A stretch of DNA of 64,000 bases from RH-AL1 sp965277735. GTDB lineage: Bacteria; Pseudomonadota; Alphaproteobacteria; Rhizobiales; Beijerinckiaceae. Within the stretch, counting starts at the first letter, position 1. Every line of letters starts with the position of its first letter. The DNA is taken from contig CBDIDO010000003.1 in the NCBI GenBank assembly GCA_965277735.1, positions 2,604,001 through 2,668,000 of the forward strand, given 5' to 3'. Of this stretch, positions 44,110 through 52,236 are shown piece after piece. A program made the position numbers and the translations under genes. The notes below the pieces were generated by a model. The model searched no databases, was not told the DNA's origin, and was given only the letters and a program-made list of their open reading frames with translations.

Positions 44110-47100
44110 TCCGCTTCGTCGATCCGGACGGCTTCGCCGAGTTCGGCGTCACCACGAACTTCTCGTTCCTGCGCGGCGCCTCGCATCCGGAGGAGCTCGT
44201 CGCGCAGGCGATCGCGCTGGGGCTCGAAGCGATCGGGATCGCCGACCGCAACTCGCTCGCCGGCATCGTGCGCGCGCATCTCTTCCTGCGCCACAACAGC
44301 GAGGCCGCCGGCCGCCTGCGCCTGCTGGTCGGCACGCGTCTCGTCTTCGCCGACGGCACACCCGACCTCCTCGCCTATCCGGAGGACCGCGCCGCCTACG
44401 GCCGCCTCTGCCGCCTGCTCACGCAGGGCAATATCCGTGCGGAAAAAGGCGCCTGCCGGCTGACCCTCGACGACCTCCTCGCCTGGCAGGACGGCCTGCG
44501 GCTCGTCGCCCTGCCCGCCTCCAGCTTCGATGCCGAGATGGACGGGCGCCTGGCGGCCCGCAGCTTCGCGGATTTCGAGGCGGATGTGACGCCCTCCCTT
44601 CTCCCGCTTGCGGGAGAAGGTGGCCCTCGCGTCAGCGAGGGTCGGATGAGGGATGACGCCGCTTCTCCTGAACCAGCGGTGCAAGCGGACACGCCCCTCA
44701 TCCGACCCCGCTTCGCGGGTCCACCTTCTCCCGCAAGCGGGAGAAGGGATGCGCTGACAAGCCTCGCCGCCGCCTGCCCCGGCCGCCTCTGGATCGGCGC
44801 GACGATGACCTACGGGCGCAGCCCGCGCGGCGACCTCGCGGCGCGCCGCCGCCTCGCCGACAAGCTCGGCGTGCCGCTCCTCGCCACCAACGACGTCGTG
44901 ATGCACGATCCCGAGCGCCGGCCGCTGCTCGACGTGCTCACCTGCATCCGCCACGGCACCACGCTCGACGCGGCCGGCCGCAAGCTCGCGGCGAACGCCG
45001 AGCGCCACCTGAAGCCGGCGACCGAGATGCGCCGCCTGTTTGCCGAGGCGCCCGAGGCCGTGGGCGAGACGCTGCGCTTCCTCGATGGCCTCACGTTCTC
45101 GCTCGACGAGCTGCGCGGCGATTATCCCAATGAGCTGCGCGAGGGCTATGCGACGCCGCAGGACGCGCTGGCCGCTTTCGCCGCCGCGGGCGCCAGGCTG
45201 CGCTATCCCGACGGCGTGCCGGAGAGCGTCACGCGCGACATCGCCTACGAGCTCGCGCTCGTGAAGCAGTGCGATTACGCGCCCTATTTCCTCACCGTGC
45301 ACGACATTGTGCGCTTCGCCCGCTCGCGCGGCATCCTCTGCCAGGGGCGCGGCTCGGCCGCGAACTCGACGCTCTGCTTCTGCCTCGGCATCACCGAGGT
45401 CGACCCGACCTTCCACAAGCTCCTGTTCGAGCGCTTCATCTCGGCCGATCGCAAGGAGCCGCCCGACATCGACGTCGACTTCGAGCACGAGCGGCGCGAG
45501 GAGGTGATGCAGTACATCTACGGCCGCTATGGCCGCGCGCGCGCCGCGCTGACGGCGACCGTCGTCACCTACCGTGCCCGCTCCGCCGTGCGCGAGGTCG
45601 GCAAGGTGTTCGGCCTGTCGGAGGATGCGATCGGTGCGCTCTCCGGCACGATCTGGGGCTGGGGCGAAGGCGTCGCCGTCGACGACGAAGGCACGCGCCA
45701 GGCCGGCATGGACCCGGGCGATCCGACGTTGGCCAAGGTGCTGGCGCTGGCCCGCGAGTTATCCGGCTTTCCGCGCCACCTCTCGCAGCACACGGGCGGC
45801 TTCGTGATCACCGAGCGCCGGCTCGACGAGATGATGCCGATCGCCAACGCGACGATGGACGCGCGCACAACGGTCGAATGGGACAAGGACGACCTCGACG
45901 CGCTCGGCATCCTCAAAGTCGACGTCCTGGCGCTCGGCATGCTGTCGTGCCTGCGCGGCTGTTTCGGTTTGCTGAAAAACCACTACGGGCAGCCGCACAC
46001 GATCGCCTCGCTGCCCAAGGAGGACGCGGCCGTCTACGCGATGATTCAGAAGGCCGACACGATCGGCGTCTTCCAGATCGAGAGCCGGGCGCAGATGTCG
46101 ATGCTGCCGCGCCTGAAGCCGAAAGAGTTCTACGACCTCGTCATCGAGGTGGCGATCGTCCGGCCCGGCCCGATCCAGGGCGACATGGTGCATCCCTATC
46201 TGCGACGACGGCTCGGCAAGGAGAAGCCCACCTATCCCTCGCCCGAGCTCGAGGAGGTGCTCGGCAAGACGCTCGGCGTGCCGCTGTTCCAGGAGCAGGC
46301 GATGCAGATCGCCATCAAGGGCGCCGGCTTCACGCCGTCGGAGGCCGACCAGCTGCGCCGCGCCATGGCGACGTTCAAGCGCGTCGGCACGATCTCGACC
46401 TTCTACGACAAGATGGTGCGCGGCATGATCGATCGCGGATACCCCGAAGAGTTCGCGACACGCTGCTTCAAGCAGATCGAAGGTTTCGGCACCTACGGTT
46501 TCCCGGAGAGCCACGCCGCCTCGTTCGCGATCCTCGTCTACGCCTCGTGCTGGTTCAAATGCCGCTACCCCGACGTGTTCGCCTGCGCGCTCCTGAACGC
46601 CCAGCCGATGGGGTTCTACGCGCCCGCGCAGATCGTGCGCGACGCGCGCGAGCACGGGGTGGGGGTGGCCGAAGTGGACGTGAACTTGTCGGAGTGGGAC
46701 TGCACGCTCGCGCCGTCATTCCGGGGCGCCGAAGGCGAACCCGGAACCCATGACAACGCGGACGCAGGGGATACCATCACGCCCCCTTCTGGCGACAACG
46801 TTGTCATGGATCCCGGGCTCTCGGCTACGCTTCGCCCCGGGATGACAGCGGCAGAGCGGCCTCCCATCCACCCCCGCCACGCCGACCGCGCCGGCGACAT
46901 CCTCGGCGACCATGCGATCCGGCTCGGCTTCCGCCAGGTGAAGGGCCTCGCCGAAGCCGACATGCGCCGTCTCGTCGCGCGACGCGGCACGGGCTACGAT
47001 TCGGTGCGCGACCTTTGGCTGCGAGCGAAGATCACGCCGGCTGTGCTGGAGCAGCTCGCCGAGGCGGACGCGTTCCGCTCGCTCGGCCTCGACCGGCGCG

Positions 47101-47792
47101 AGGCGCTGTGGATCGTGCGCGGGCTGAACCGCGCCGGCGACAAGGACGACCTGCCGCTGCTGCGCGCGCTGTCCTTCGCCGAGCGCGAGCCAGAAGCCAA
47201 GCTGCCGCCGATGCCGCTCGGCCAGCATGTGGTGGAGGACTACCGCCACCTCTCGCTCAGCCTGAAGGCGCACCCCGTCGCCTTCGTCCGCGCGCAACTC
47301 GCCGGCATGCTGAAGGCGGAGGCGCTGGCGACGCATCCGGTGAGCCAGCGGGTCACCGTCGCGGGGCTGGTGCTGGTGCGCCAGCGGCCGGGCTCGGCCA
47401 AGGGCACGATCTTTCTCACGCTGGAGGACGAGACCGGCGTCGCCAACATCATCGTCTGGCCGAAGGTGTTCGAGGCGCTGCGCCCCATCGTCATCGGCGC
47501 GCGCTTCATCGCGATCACCGGCCTGCTCCAGCGCGAGAGCGGCGTCGTCCACGTCGTCGCCGAGAAGGCCGAGGACCTGACGCGGCTGCTCAGCCTGCTG
47601 TCGAGCCTCGGCGGCGAGGTCTCGAGCCTCGCGCGAGCCGACGAGATCCGCCGCCCCGTCATCCTGCCGCGCGGCAAGCGGCCGGGCGTCGAGGCGGCCG
47701 CGGCGGCGATGATGCCGAACCTGTTCGGCGACGAAGGACAAACCGCGAATGCGACCCGCGACGTGCTACCGAAGGGCCGCAACTTCCACTGA
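44106..47792 (+). CDS. dnaE2: Error-prone DNA polymerase DnaE2 (ImuC) with two in-frame repeat insertions
   Basis: DnaE2 is the translesion C-family polymerase of the imu cassette. At 1228 residues it is longer than usual (about 1050-1150). Signatures: PHP-domain start NFSFLRGASHPEELVAQAIA, the palm motif KEPPDIDVDFEHERREE, ICQGRGSAANSTLCFCLGIT, and the C-terminal OB fold VTVAGLVLVRQRPGSAKGTI. Two repeat sequences are read through in frame: a RIME-like element (44596-44748, 51 codons) in the PHP region, and a second-family repeat (46715-46846, 44 codons) before HAIRLGFRQVKGL. The catalytic core is intact. The GTG start overlaps the imuB stop, so I infer coupled translation. Confidence 0.94.
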   Translation: MIRFVDPDGFAEFGVTTNFSFLRGASHPEELVAQAIALGLEAIGIADRNSLAGIVRAHLFLRHNSEAAGRLRLLVGTRLVFADGTPDLLAYPEDRAAYGRLCRLLTQGNIRAEKGACRLTLDDLLAWQDGLRLVALPASSFDAEMDGRLAARSFADFEADVTPSLLPLAGEGGPRVSEGRMRDDAASPEPAVQADTPLIRPRFAGPPSPASGRRDALTSLAAACPGRLWIGATMTYGRSPRGDLAARRRLADKLGVPLLATNDVVMHDPERRPLLDVLTCIRHGTTLDAAGRKLAANAERHLKPATEMRRLFAEAPEAVGETLRFLDGLTFSLDELRGDYPNELREGYATPQDALAAFAAAGARLRYPDGVPESVTRDIAYELALVKQCDYAPYFLTVHDIVRFARSRGILCQGRGSAANSTLCFCLGITEVDPTFHKLLFERFISADRKEPPDIDVDFEHERREEVMQYIYGRYGRARAALTATVVTYRARSAVREVGKVFGLSEDAIGALSGTIWGWGEGVAVDDEGTRQAGMDPGDPTLAKVLALARELSGFPRHLSQHTGGFVITERRLDEMMPIANATMDARTTVEWDKDDLDALGILKVDVLALGMLSCLRGCFGLLKNHYGQPHTIASLPKEDAAVYAMIQKADTIGVFQIESRAQMSMLPRLKPKEFYDLVIEVAIVRPGPIQGDMVHPYLRRRLGKEKPTYPSPELEEVLGKTLGVPLFQEQAMQIAIKGAGFTPSEADQLRRAMATFKRVGTISTFYDKMVRGMIDRGYPEEFATRCFKQIEGFGTYGFPESHAASFAILVYASCWFKCRYPDVFACALLNAQPMGFYAPAQIVRDAREHGVGVAEVDVNLSEWDCTLAPSFRGAEGEPGTHDNADAGDTITPPSGDNVVMDPGLSATLRPGMTAAERPPIHPRHADRAGDILGDHAIRLGFRQVKGLAEADMRRLVARRGTGYDSVRDLWLRAKITPAVLEQLAEADAFRSLGLDRREALWIVRGLNRAGDKDDLPLLRALSFAEREPEAKLPPMPLGQHVVEDYRHLSLSLKAHPVAFVRAQLAGMLKAEALATHPVSQRVTVAGLVLVRQRPGSAKGTIFLTLEDETGVANIIVWPKVFEALRPIVIGARFIAITGLLQRESGVVHVVAEKAEDLTRLLSLLSSLGGEVSSLARADEIRRPVILPRGKRPGVEAAAAAMMPNLFGDEGQTANATRDVLPKGRNFH
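44596..44748. repeat. RIME-like element read in frame within dnaE2
   Basis: A complete 153-base copy: terminal hairpin CCCTTCTCCCGCTTGCGGGA, a CCTCGCGTCAGCGAGG stem, GGATGAGGG, a centre, CCCTCATCCG, a CCCGCTTCGCGGG stem, and the closing CTTCTCCCGCAAGCGGGAGA hairpin. Its length is exactly 51 codons and it has no stop in the gene's frame. It encodes a Pro/Gly/Arg-rich segment beginning SLLPLAGEGGPRVSEG. Confidence 0.92.
46715..46846. repeat. Second-family inverted-repeat element read in frame within dnaE2
   Basis: Ends are GTCATTCCGGGGC and GCCCCGGGATGAC, near-perfect inverted repeats; inside are GACAACG and CGTTGTC arms. Length is 132 bases, exactly 44 codons, without a stop in frame. Similar CGTCATxCCGGG ends occur in the intergenic copy at 53112-53197. 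The encoded residues run from about PSFRGAEGEPGTHDNAD to SATLRPGM. Confidence 0.85.
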
Positions 47793-48058
47793 CGACGCCT
47801 CGTTGTCGCCGGCGGACCGCACGGCATGAAACGCCGACGGCCTCCGATCCGTAACGGGAGCAGACGGCAAGACCACATCAGGACGACACGACGCGACGCG
47901 ATCGCCCTTCGGCCACATGGGCCGGCCGGCGATCTCCCGCCGCGGAGGTAACCACCGGGGCCGCGCGCGCGAAGGAGACACGCGGCATCTGGGCGCCAAA
48001 AGCCTGCCAAGAACGCAACCTTCCGCCGGATATGCCGGACGCAGAATGGGAAGACAGA

Positions 48059-48940
48059 ATGACCGATCAGACGGCCAACACGTTCGAGGCCGCACGACCG
48101 CAGACCTCGCCGCCCCGCAAGATCGTCGTCAAGCGCCACAGCATCTTCGTGCGCGTGACGCATTGGGTCTGGGTCGTCTCGCTCACGATCCTGTTCATGA
48201 GCGGCCTGCAGATCTTCAACGCGCATCCCTCGCTCAATTTCGGCAACACGACGACCTTCGCGGAGGGAAGCGGCGGCTCGCCGCTGGTGCTCGACATCGA
48301 CAATGACGATCGCACGGGCGTGACCACCGTGCTCGGGCACAAGTTCGACACCACCGGCTGGCTCGGCGTCTCGAACGGGCCGGACGGCCCCTCCGCGCGC
48401 GCCTTCCCGAGCTGGATCACGCTGCCCGCGGTGCAGGATCTCGCGACCGGGCGGCACTGGCACTTCCTGTTCGCCTGGATCCTGGCGCTCAACGGTCTCG
48501 TCTACATCCTCTACGGGATCATCTCGGGCCATTTCTGGCGCGACATCGTGCCGAGGCTGCGCGAGCTGCCGCAGATCCCGCACGACATCGTCACACACCT
48601 GAAGCTCAGATTCTCGCACGGGCCGGACGCACCGCAATACAACATCCTGCAGAAGCTCGCCTACGGGCTGATCCTGTTCGTGGTGCTTCCGGTGCTGGTG
48701 CTCGCCGGCCTCGAGATGTCGCCGCGCATCGATGCCGCCCTGCCCTGGCTCCGCTACATCTTCGGCGGCCGCCAGAGCGCGCGCACCATCCACTTCCTGA
48801 TGGCCTGGACGCTCGTCGGCTTCGTCGTCGTCCACGTGGTGATGGTCGTCGTTTCGGGGCTCTTCAACAACCTGCGCTCGATGGTGACCGGGCGCTTCGC
48901 CATGATCGACGGCGGCAAGATCGAGGACGACCGCACATGA
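48059..48940 (+). CDS. Membrane cytochrome b subunit (Ni/Fe-hydrogenase b-type / thiosulfate-reductase B-like)
   Basis: A 293-residue diheme cytochrome b561-like protein. Helix 1 is HSIFVRVTHWVWVVSLTILF with the heme histidine in THW; further helices follow at RHWHFLFAWILALNGLVYIL, LAYGLILFVVLPVLVLAGLE and TIHFLMAWTLVGFVVVHVVM, each carrying histidines. It should pass electrons between the quinone pool and a periplasmic partner. The next gene encodes an exported molybdopterin protein and overlaps by 4 bases, so the two probably form one complex. I chose ATG 48059; an ATG at 48032 is also in frame. Confidence 0.88.
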   Translation: MTDQTANTFEAARPQTSPPRKIVVKRHSIFVRVTHWVWVVSLTILFMSGLQIFNAHPSLNFGNTTTFAEGSGGSPLVLDIDNDDRTGVTTVLGHKFDTTGWLGVSNGPDGPSARAFPSWITLPAVQDLATGRHWHFLFAWILALNGLVYILYGIISGHFWRDIVPRLRELPQIPHDIVTHLKLRFSHGPDAPQYNILQKLAYGLILFVVLPVLVLAGLEMSPRIDAALPWLRYIFGGRQSARTIHFLMAWTLVGFVVVHVVMVVVSGLFNNLRSMVTGRFAMIDGGKIEDDRT

Positions 48941-49734
48941 GCGTCAAACTGGACCGCCGCGCGTTCGTCACGGGCGCCGCGGGCGTGGCCGGCCTGGCGC
49001 TCGCCGGCTGCGACCGCCTCGCGGGGACGACCAACGGCCAATCGATCCTCGCCGCCAACGAGCGGATCACCTATGCGGCCTCGAAGCTGCTGCCGCAGGG
49101 CCAGCTCGCGCCCGAATACGACAAGAGCGCGATCAGCGCCTTCTTCCAGCCGAACGGCTCGATCGACCCGAAGGCCCCCGCCTACAAGACGCTAGTCGGC
49201 GAGAAATTCTCGCCCTGGGCGCTGGAGGTCGGCGGCCTCGTCGACAAGCCGGCCAAGTTCACCCTCGCCGACCTGCGCGCCCTACCCGCCCGCACCCAGA
49301 TCACCCGGCACGATTGCGTCGAGGGCTGGAGCTGCATCGGCGAGTGGAAAGGCGTCCAGCTGTCGACCCTGCTCGACAAGGTCGGCGTCAAGGACGACGC
49401 ACATTTCGTCGTCTTCCACTGCTTCGACAGCTACGACACCGACTACACGACCGAGAATTCGGACCAGCCGGACGAGCTACCGCCGCGCTTCTACGGCTCG
49501 ATTGGCATCCTCGATGCCGTCCACCCGCAAACGATCCTCGCCTACGACATGAACGGCGCGCCCCTGCCCGTCGCGCACGGCGCGCCCCTCCGCCTGCGCA
49601 TCGAGCGCCAGCTCGGCTACAAGAACACGAAATACATCGACAAGATCGAGCTCGTGTCGAGCTTCGCCGATATCGGCCAGGGCAAAGGCGGCTACTGGGA
49701 GGACAACGGCTACAATTGGTACGGCGGGATTTGA
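48937..49734 (+). CDS. Exported molybdopterin-dependent oxidoreductase, sulfite-oxidase fold, lipoprotein-like
   Basis: The 265-residue product has a twin-arginine signal (DRRAFVTGAAG) and a lipobox-like LALAGC at about residue 25, so it is probably Tat-exported and lipid-anchored. The Moco domain shows TRHDCVEGWSCIGEWKGVQL, with the cysteine of HDCVEGWS as the likely Mo ligand, and AYDMNGAPLPVAHGAPLRLR. The fold is that of sulfite oxidase and MsrP (YedY), but this protein is not standard MsrP. Substrate unknown. It overlaps the cytochrome b gene (ATGA), which suggests an electron-transfer pair. Confidence 0.87.
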   Translation: MSVKLDRRAFVTGAAGVAGLALAGCDRLAGTTNGQSILAANERITYAASKLLPQGQLAPEYDKSAISAFFQPNGSIDPKAPAYKTLVGEKFSPWALEVGGLVDKPAKFTLADLRALPARTQITRHDCVEGWSCIGEWKGVQLSTLLDKVGVKDDAHFVVFHCFDSYDTDYTTENSDQPDELPPRFYGSIGILDAVHPQTILAYDMNGAPLPVAHGAPLRLRIERQLGYKNTKYIDKIELVSSFADIGQGKGGYWEDNGYNWYGGI

Positions 49735-49747
49735 GCGACGAAGAGGC

Positions 49748-51253
49748 TTGCTCCCAGGGGACGGGGCTCCGATAAGACGAACGTCGCCCCCCGGACCGTT
49801 GATCGCGTTGGATAAAGAGCTTCCTGCCGTCCCCCCTGCCGCCGACGAGCTTCAGCTCGACGAGCCGGCAGCGGCCACGCCAGCCGGCAAGCCGGCCGAC
49901 GCCAGACCTTCGCGCCGCACGCTCATCCGCCGCCTCGGCTTCACCCGGCGCAGCGTCGACCAGCTTGTGCGCCGCGCGATCTTCCTGGTCGGCGGCCTCT
50001 GCGTCGGCGCCGCCGCGGTGCTGATGGCGCTGCTCGCCAACAAGGCCGAGGACGTCTTCAACAAGACCCTCGCCATCTCGCCGGCGATGGCGCTGCTGAT
50101 CACGCCGGTCGGCTTCGGCATCGCCGTCTTCCTGGCGCGCACCGTCTTCCCGAATTCGCAGGGCAGCGGCATCCCGCAGGTGATCGCCGCGCGCATGATC
50201 GAGGACAAAGCCAAGCGCTCGGCGCTCGTCTCGCTGCGCGTCAGCGTCGGCAAGATCGTCGTGATGATGTTCGGCCTGCTGTGCGGCGCCTCGATCGGCC
50301 GCGAGGGACCGACGGTGCAGGTCGGCGCCTCGATCATGTATTTCATCGGCCGCAGGTCGCCGATCGTCTACCAGCAGAACCTGCTGCTCGCCGGCGCCGC
50401 GGCCGGCATCGCGGCCGCCTTCAACACGCCGCTCGCCGGCATCGTGTTCGGCATCGAGGAGCTGTCGCGCGCGTTCGAGGCCAAGGCCAGCGGGCTCGTC
50501 ATCGGCTGCATCATCGCAGCCGGCGTTACCTCGCTCGCGCTGCTCGGCGACTACACCTATTTCGGCACCACGGACGCGAGGATGCCACTCGGTATGGCGT
50601 GGCTGGCCGTGCCGGTCTGCGCCGTCGTGGGTGGCCTGCTCGGCGGCTTGTTCAGCCGCATGCTCCTGTATTGCCTGGCGAGCGACCCGACCAAGGGGCT
50701 GCGGCGCTTCACGACGGCCAAGCCGATCGTCTTCGCGGTGCTGTGCGGACTCGGCGTGGCGCTGGTCGGCCAGCTCGGCGTGCACTCCTCGTTCGGCACC
50801 GGCTACGCGCAGGCGCGCGAGATCCTGCATGGCGAGGGCAGCTTCACGCTGCTCTACATGCCGCTCAAGTTCCTGGCGACGCTGTTCTCGTCGATCAGCG
50901 GCATCCCCGGCGGCCTGTTCGCGCCGTCGCTGTCGGTCGGCGCCGGGCTCGGGGCCGAGTTCCACGCGATCTTCCCGTCGATACCGGTCGGCGCGCTCGT
51001 GCTGATCGCGATGACCTCCTACCTCACCGGCGTGGTGCAGACGCCGATCACCTCTTTCGTCATCGTCTCCGAGATGACGCAGGACCACGGGATGGTGATC
51101 CCGTTGATGGTGGCCTCGCTGATCGCCGACGCCGTCTCGCGGATCGTCTGCAAGGAGGGCGTGTACCACGCCCTGTCGCGGGTCTTCCTCCCGGCAACGC
51201 GAACGAAGCCGACCGACGATCACCACGACGACGAGCTGAGCGAGCCGACATGA
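49748..51253 (+). CDS. ClC-family chloride transporter
   Basis: A roughly 500-residue ClC protein with about 11 helices. Ion-pathway motifs are present: NSQGSGIPQVIAARMI, GREGPTVQVGAS with the gating glutamate, and GIPGGLFAPSLSVGAG. The internal proton-pathway glutamate appears retained in NTPLAGIVFGIEEL, so I infer an H+/Cl- antiporter rather than a channel. The start is uncertain: the frame has only TTG candidates (49748, 49799) before the first helix, and the N-terminal 70 residues are Pro/Ala-rich. The stop overlaps the next gene's ATG. Confidence 0.9.
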   Translation: MLPGDGAPIRRTSPPGPLIALDKELPAVPPAADELQLDEPAAATPAGKPADARPSRRTLIRRLGFTRRSVDQLVRRAIFLVGGLCVGAAAVLMALLANKAEDVFNKTLAISPAMALLITPVGFGIAVFLARTVFPNSQGSGIPQVIAARMIEDKAKRSALVSLRVSVGKIVVMMFGLLCGASIGREGPTVQVGASIMYFIGRRSPIVYQQNLLLAGAAAGIAAAFNTPLAGIVFGIEELSRAFEAKASGLVIGCIIAAGVTSLALLGDYTYFGTTDARMPLGMAWLAVPVCAVVGGLLGGLFSRMLLYCLASDPTKGLRRFTTAKPIVFAVLCGLGVALVGQLGVHSSFGTGYAQAREILHGEGSFTLLYMPLKFLATLFSSISGIPGGLFAPSLSVGAGLGAEFHAIFPSIPVGALVLIAMTSYLTGVVQTPITSFVIVSEMTQDHGMVIPLMVASLIADAVSRIVCKEGVYHALSRVFLPATRTKPTDDHHDDELSEPT

Positions 51254-52170
51254 GCGACGTCTCGCTGCCGATCGAGACCGATTTCGACGGCGAGGCGGGG
51301 CAGCTCGTGACGCTGTCGCCGCTGGTGCGCCGCATGGTGGCGCCGAACCCCGGGCCTATGACCTTCAAGGGCACCAACACCTATGTCGTCGGCCGCGGCG
51401 CGGTGACGGTGATCGACCCCGGCCCCGACCTGCCCGAGCATGTCGCGGCGCTGACAGCCGCGCTGGCCGGCGAGAGGGTCGCACAGATCCTGATCACCCA
51501 CACGCATCGCGATCATTCGCCGGCCTCGCGCCGGCTCGCGGCCGCGACAGGGGCGCCGATCATCGGCTGCGCGCCGCATCACCCCTTTCGCGCGCCGCAT
51601 CCCGACGAGGCCGAGCGCGCGGCCGCCGCCAACGATCTCGACTACGCGCCGGCGCGCATCCTTGCTGACGGTGAGGCGGTCGAGGGCGACGGGTATTCGC
51701 TGCAAGCCGTGGCGACGCCGGGGCACACGATGAACCACCTCGCCTTCGCCCTGCCGCAGGAGCGCACCCTGTTCTCGGGCGACCACGTGATGGCGTGGTC
51801 GACGACGGTGATTGCGCCGCCGGGCGGCTCGATGGCGGCCTACATGGCCTCGCTCGACAAGCTGAAGACCCGCGACGACGCGCTCTACTGGCCGGGCCAC
51901 GGCGGCGCGGTGCGCGAGCCCGCCCGCTTCGTGCGCGCGCTGCAGCATCACCGCCGCCAGCGCGAGCGCGCGATCCTCGCGTGCCTGCGCCGCGGCGATG
52001 CGACGATCCCGGCGATCGTCGCGGCCACCTACGAGGGCCTCGACCCGCGCCTCTTGCGCGCCGCCGCCGTGTCGGTGCTGGCGCATCTCGAGGACATGGG
52101 CGCACGGGGGCTCGTCGTGTCCGAGGGCACGCCGGGGATCACCGGGCGGTTCGCGCTGGCGGCGGCGTAG
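51250..52170 (+). CDS. MBL-fold metallo-hydrolase (LACTB2-like)
   Basis: The 306-residue protein has the metallo-beta-lactamase fold: TNTYVVGRGAVTVIDPGPD, the Zn-binding LITHTHRDHSPASRRL (HxHxDH), TPGHTMNHL, GDHVMAW and YWPGHGG. A winged-helix C-terminal domain (PAIVAATYEGLDPRLLRAAA) is typical of the LACTB2/BLACT_WH group. Related proteins are ribonucleases or thioester hydrolases; the substrate is unknown. ATG 51250 overlaps the ClC stop, so they are probably co-transcribed though no functional link is evident. Confidence 0.88.
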   Translation: MSDVSLPIETDFDGEAGQLVTLSPLVRRMVAPNPGPMTFKGTNTYVVGRGAVTVIDPGPDLPEHVAALTAALAGERVAQILITHTHRDHSPASRRLAAATGAPIIGCAPHHPFRAPHPDEAERAAAANDLDYAPARILADGEAVEGDGYSLQAVATPGHTMNHLAFALPQERTLFSGDHVMAWSTTVIAPPGGSMAAYMASLDKLKTRDDALYWPGHGGAVREPARFVRALQHHRRQRERAILACLRRGDATIPAIVAATYEGLDPRLLRAAAVSVLAHLEDMGARGLVVSEGTPGITGRFALAAA

Positions 52171-52200
52171 GAACGCATTCCAAGAGGCCGCGCGCCTCTT

Positions 52201-52224
52201 CCTTCTCCCGCAAGCGGGAGAAGG
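52201..52224. terminator. RIME-type terminal palindrome between convergent genes
   Basis: CCTTCTCCCGC and GCGGGAGAAGG pair perfectly around AA. It is the isolated end-palindrome of the RIME-like family in the 66-base gap between the MBL gene and the DUF1499 gene, which converge. A bidirectional terminator role is likely but inferred. Confidence 0.55.
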
Positions 52225-52236
52225 AAGAGGCAGCGC

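Noticed and set aside
44596..44748. Intron or intein inside dnaE2
   Set aside because: The insert is a palindromic repeat found elsewhere between genes, too short for an intein and without splice motifs or ribozyme structure.
47766..48095. Minus-strand frame of 109 codons in the gap before the cytochrome b gene
   Set aside because: Arg/Pro/Ser-rich composition, overlaps both neighbours, no ribosome-binding site; not convincing.
49388..51226. Minus-strand frame of about 600 codons opposite the ClC gene
   Set aside because: Antisense to a clear ClC transporter with all pore motifs; no family features of its own.
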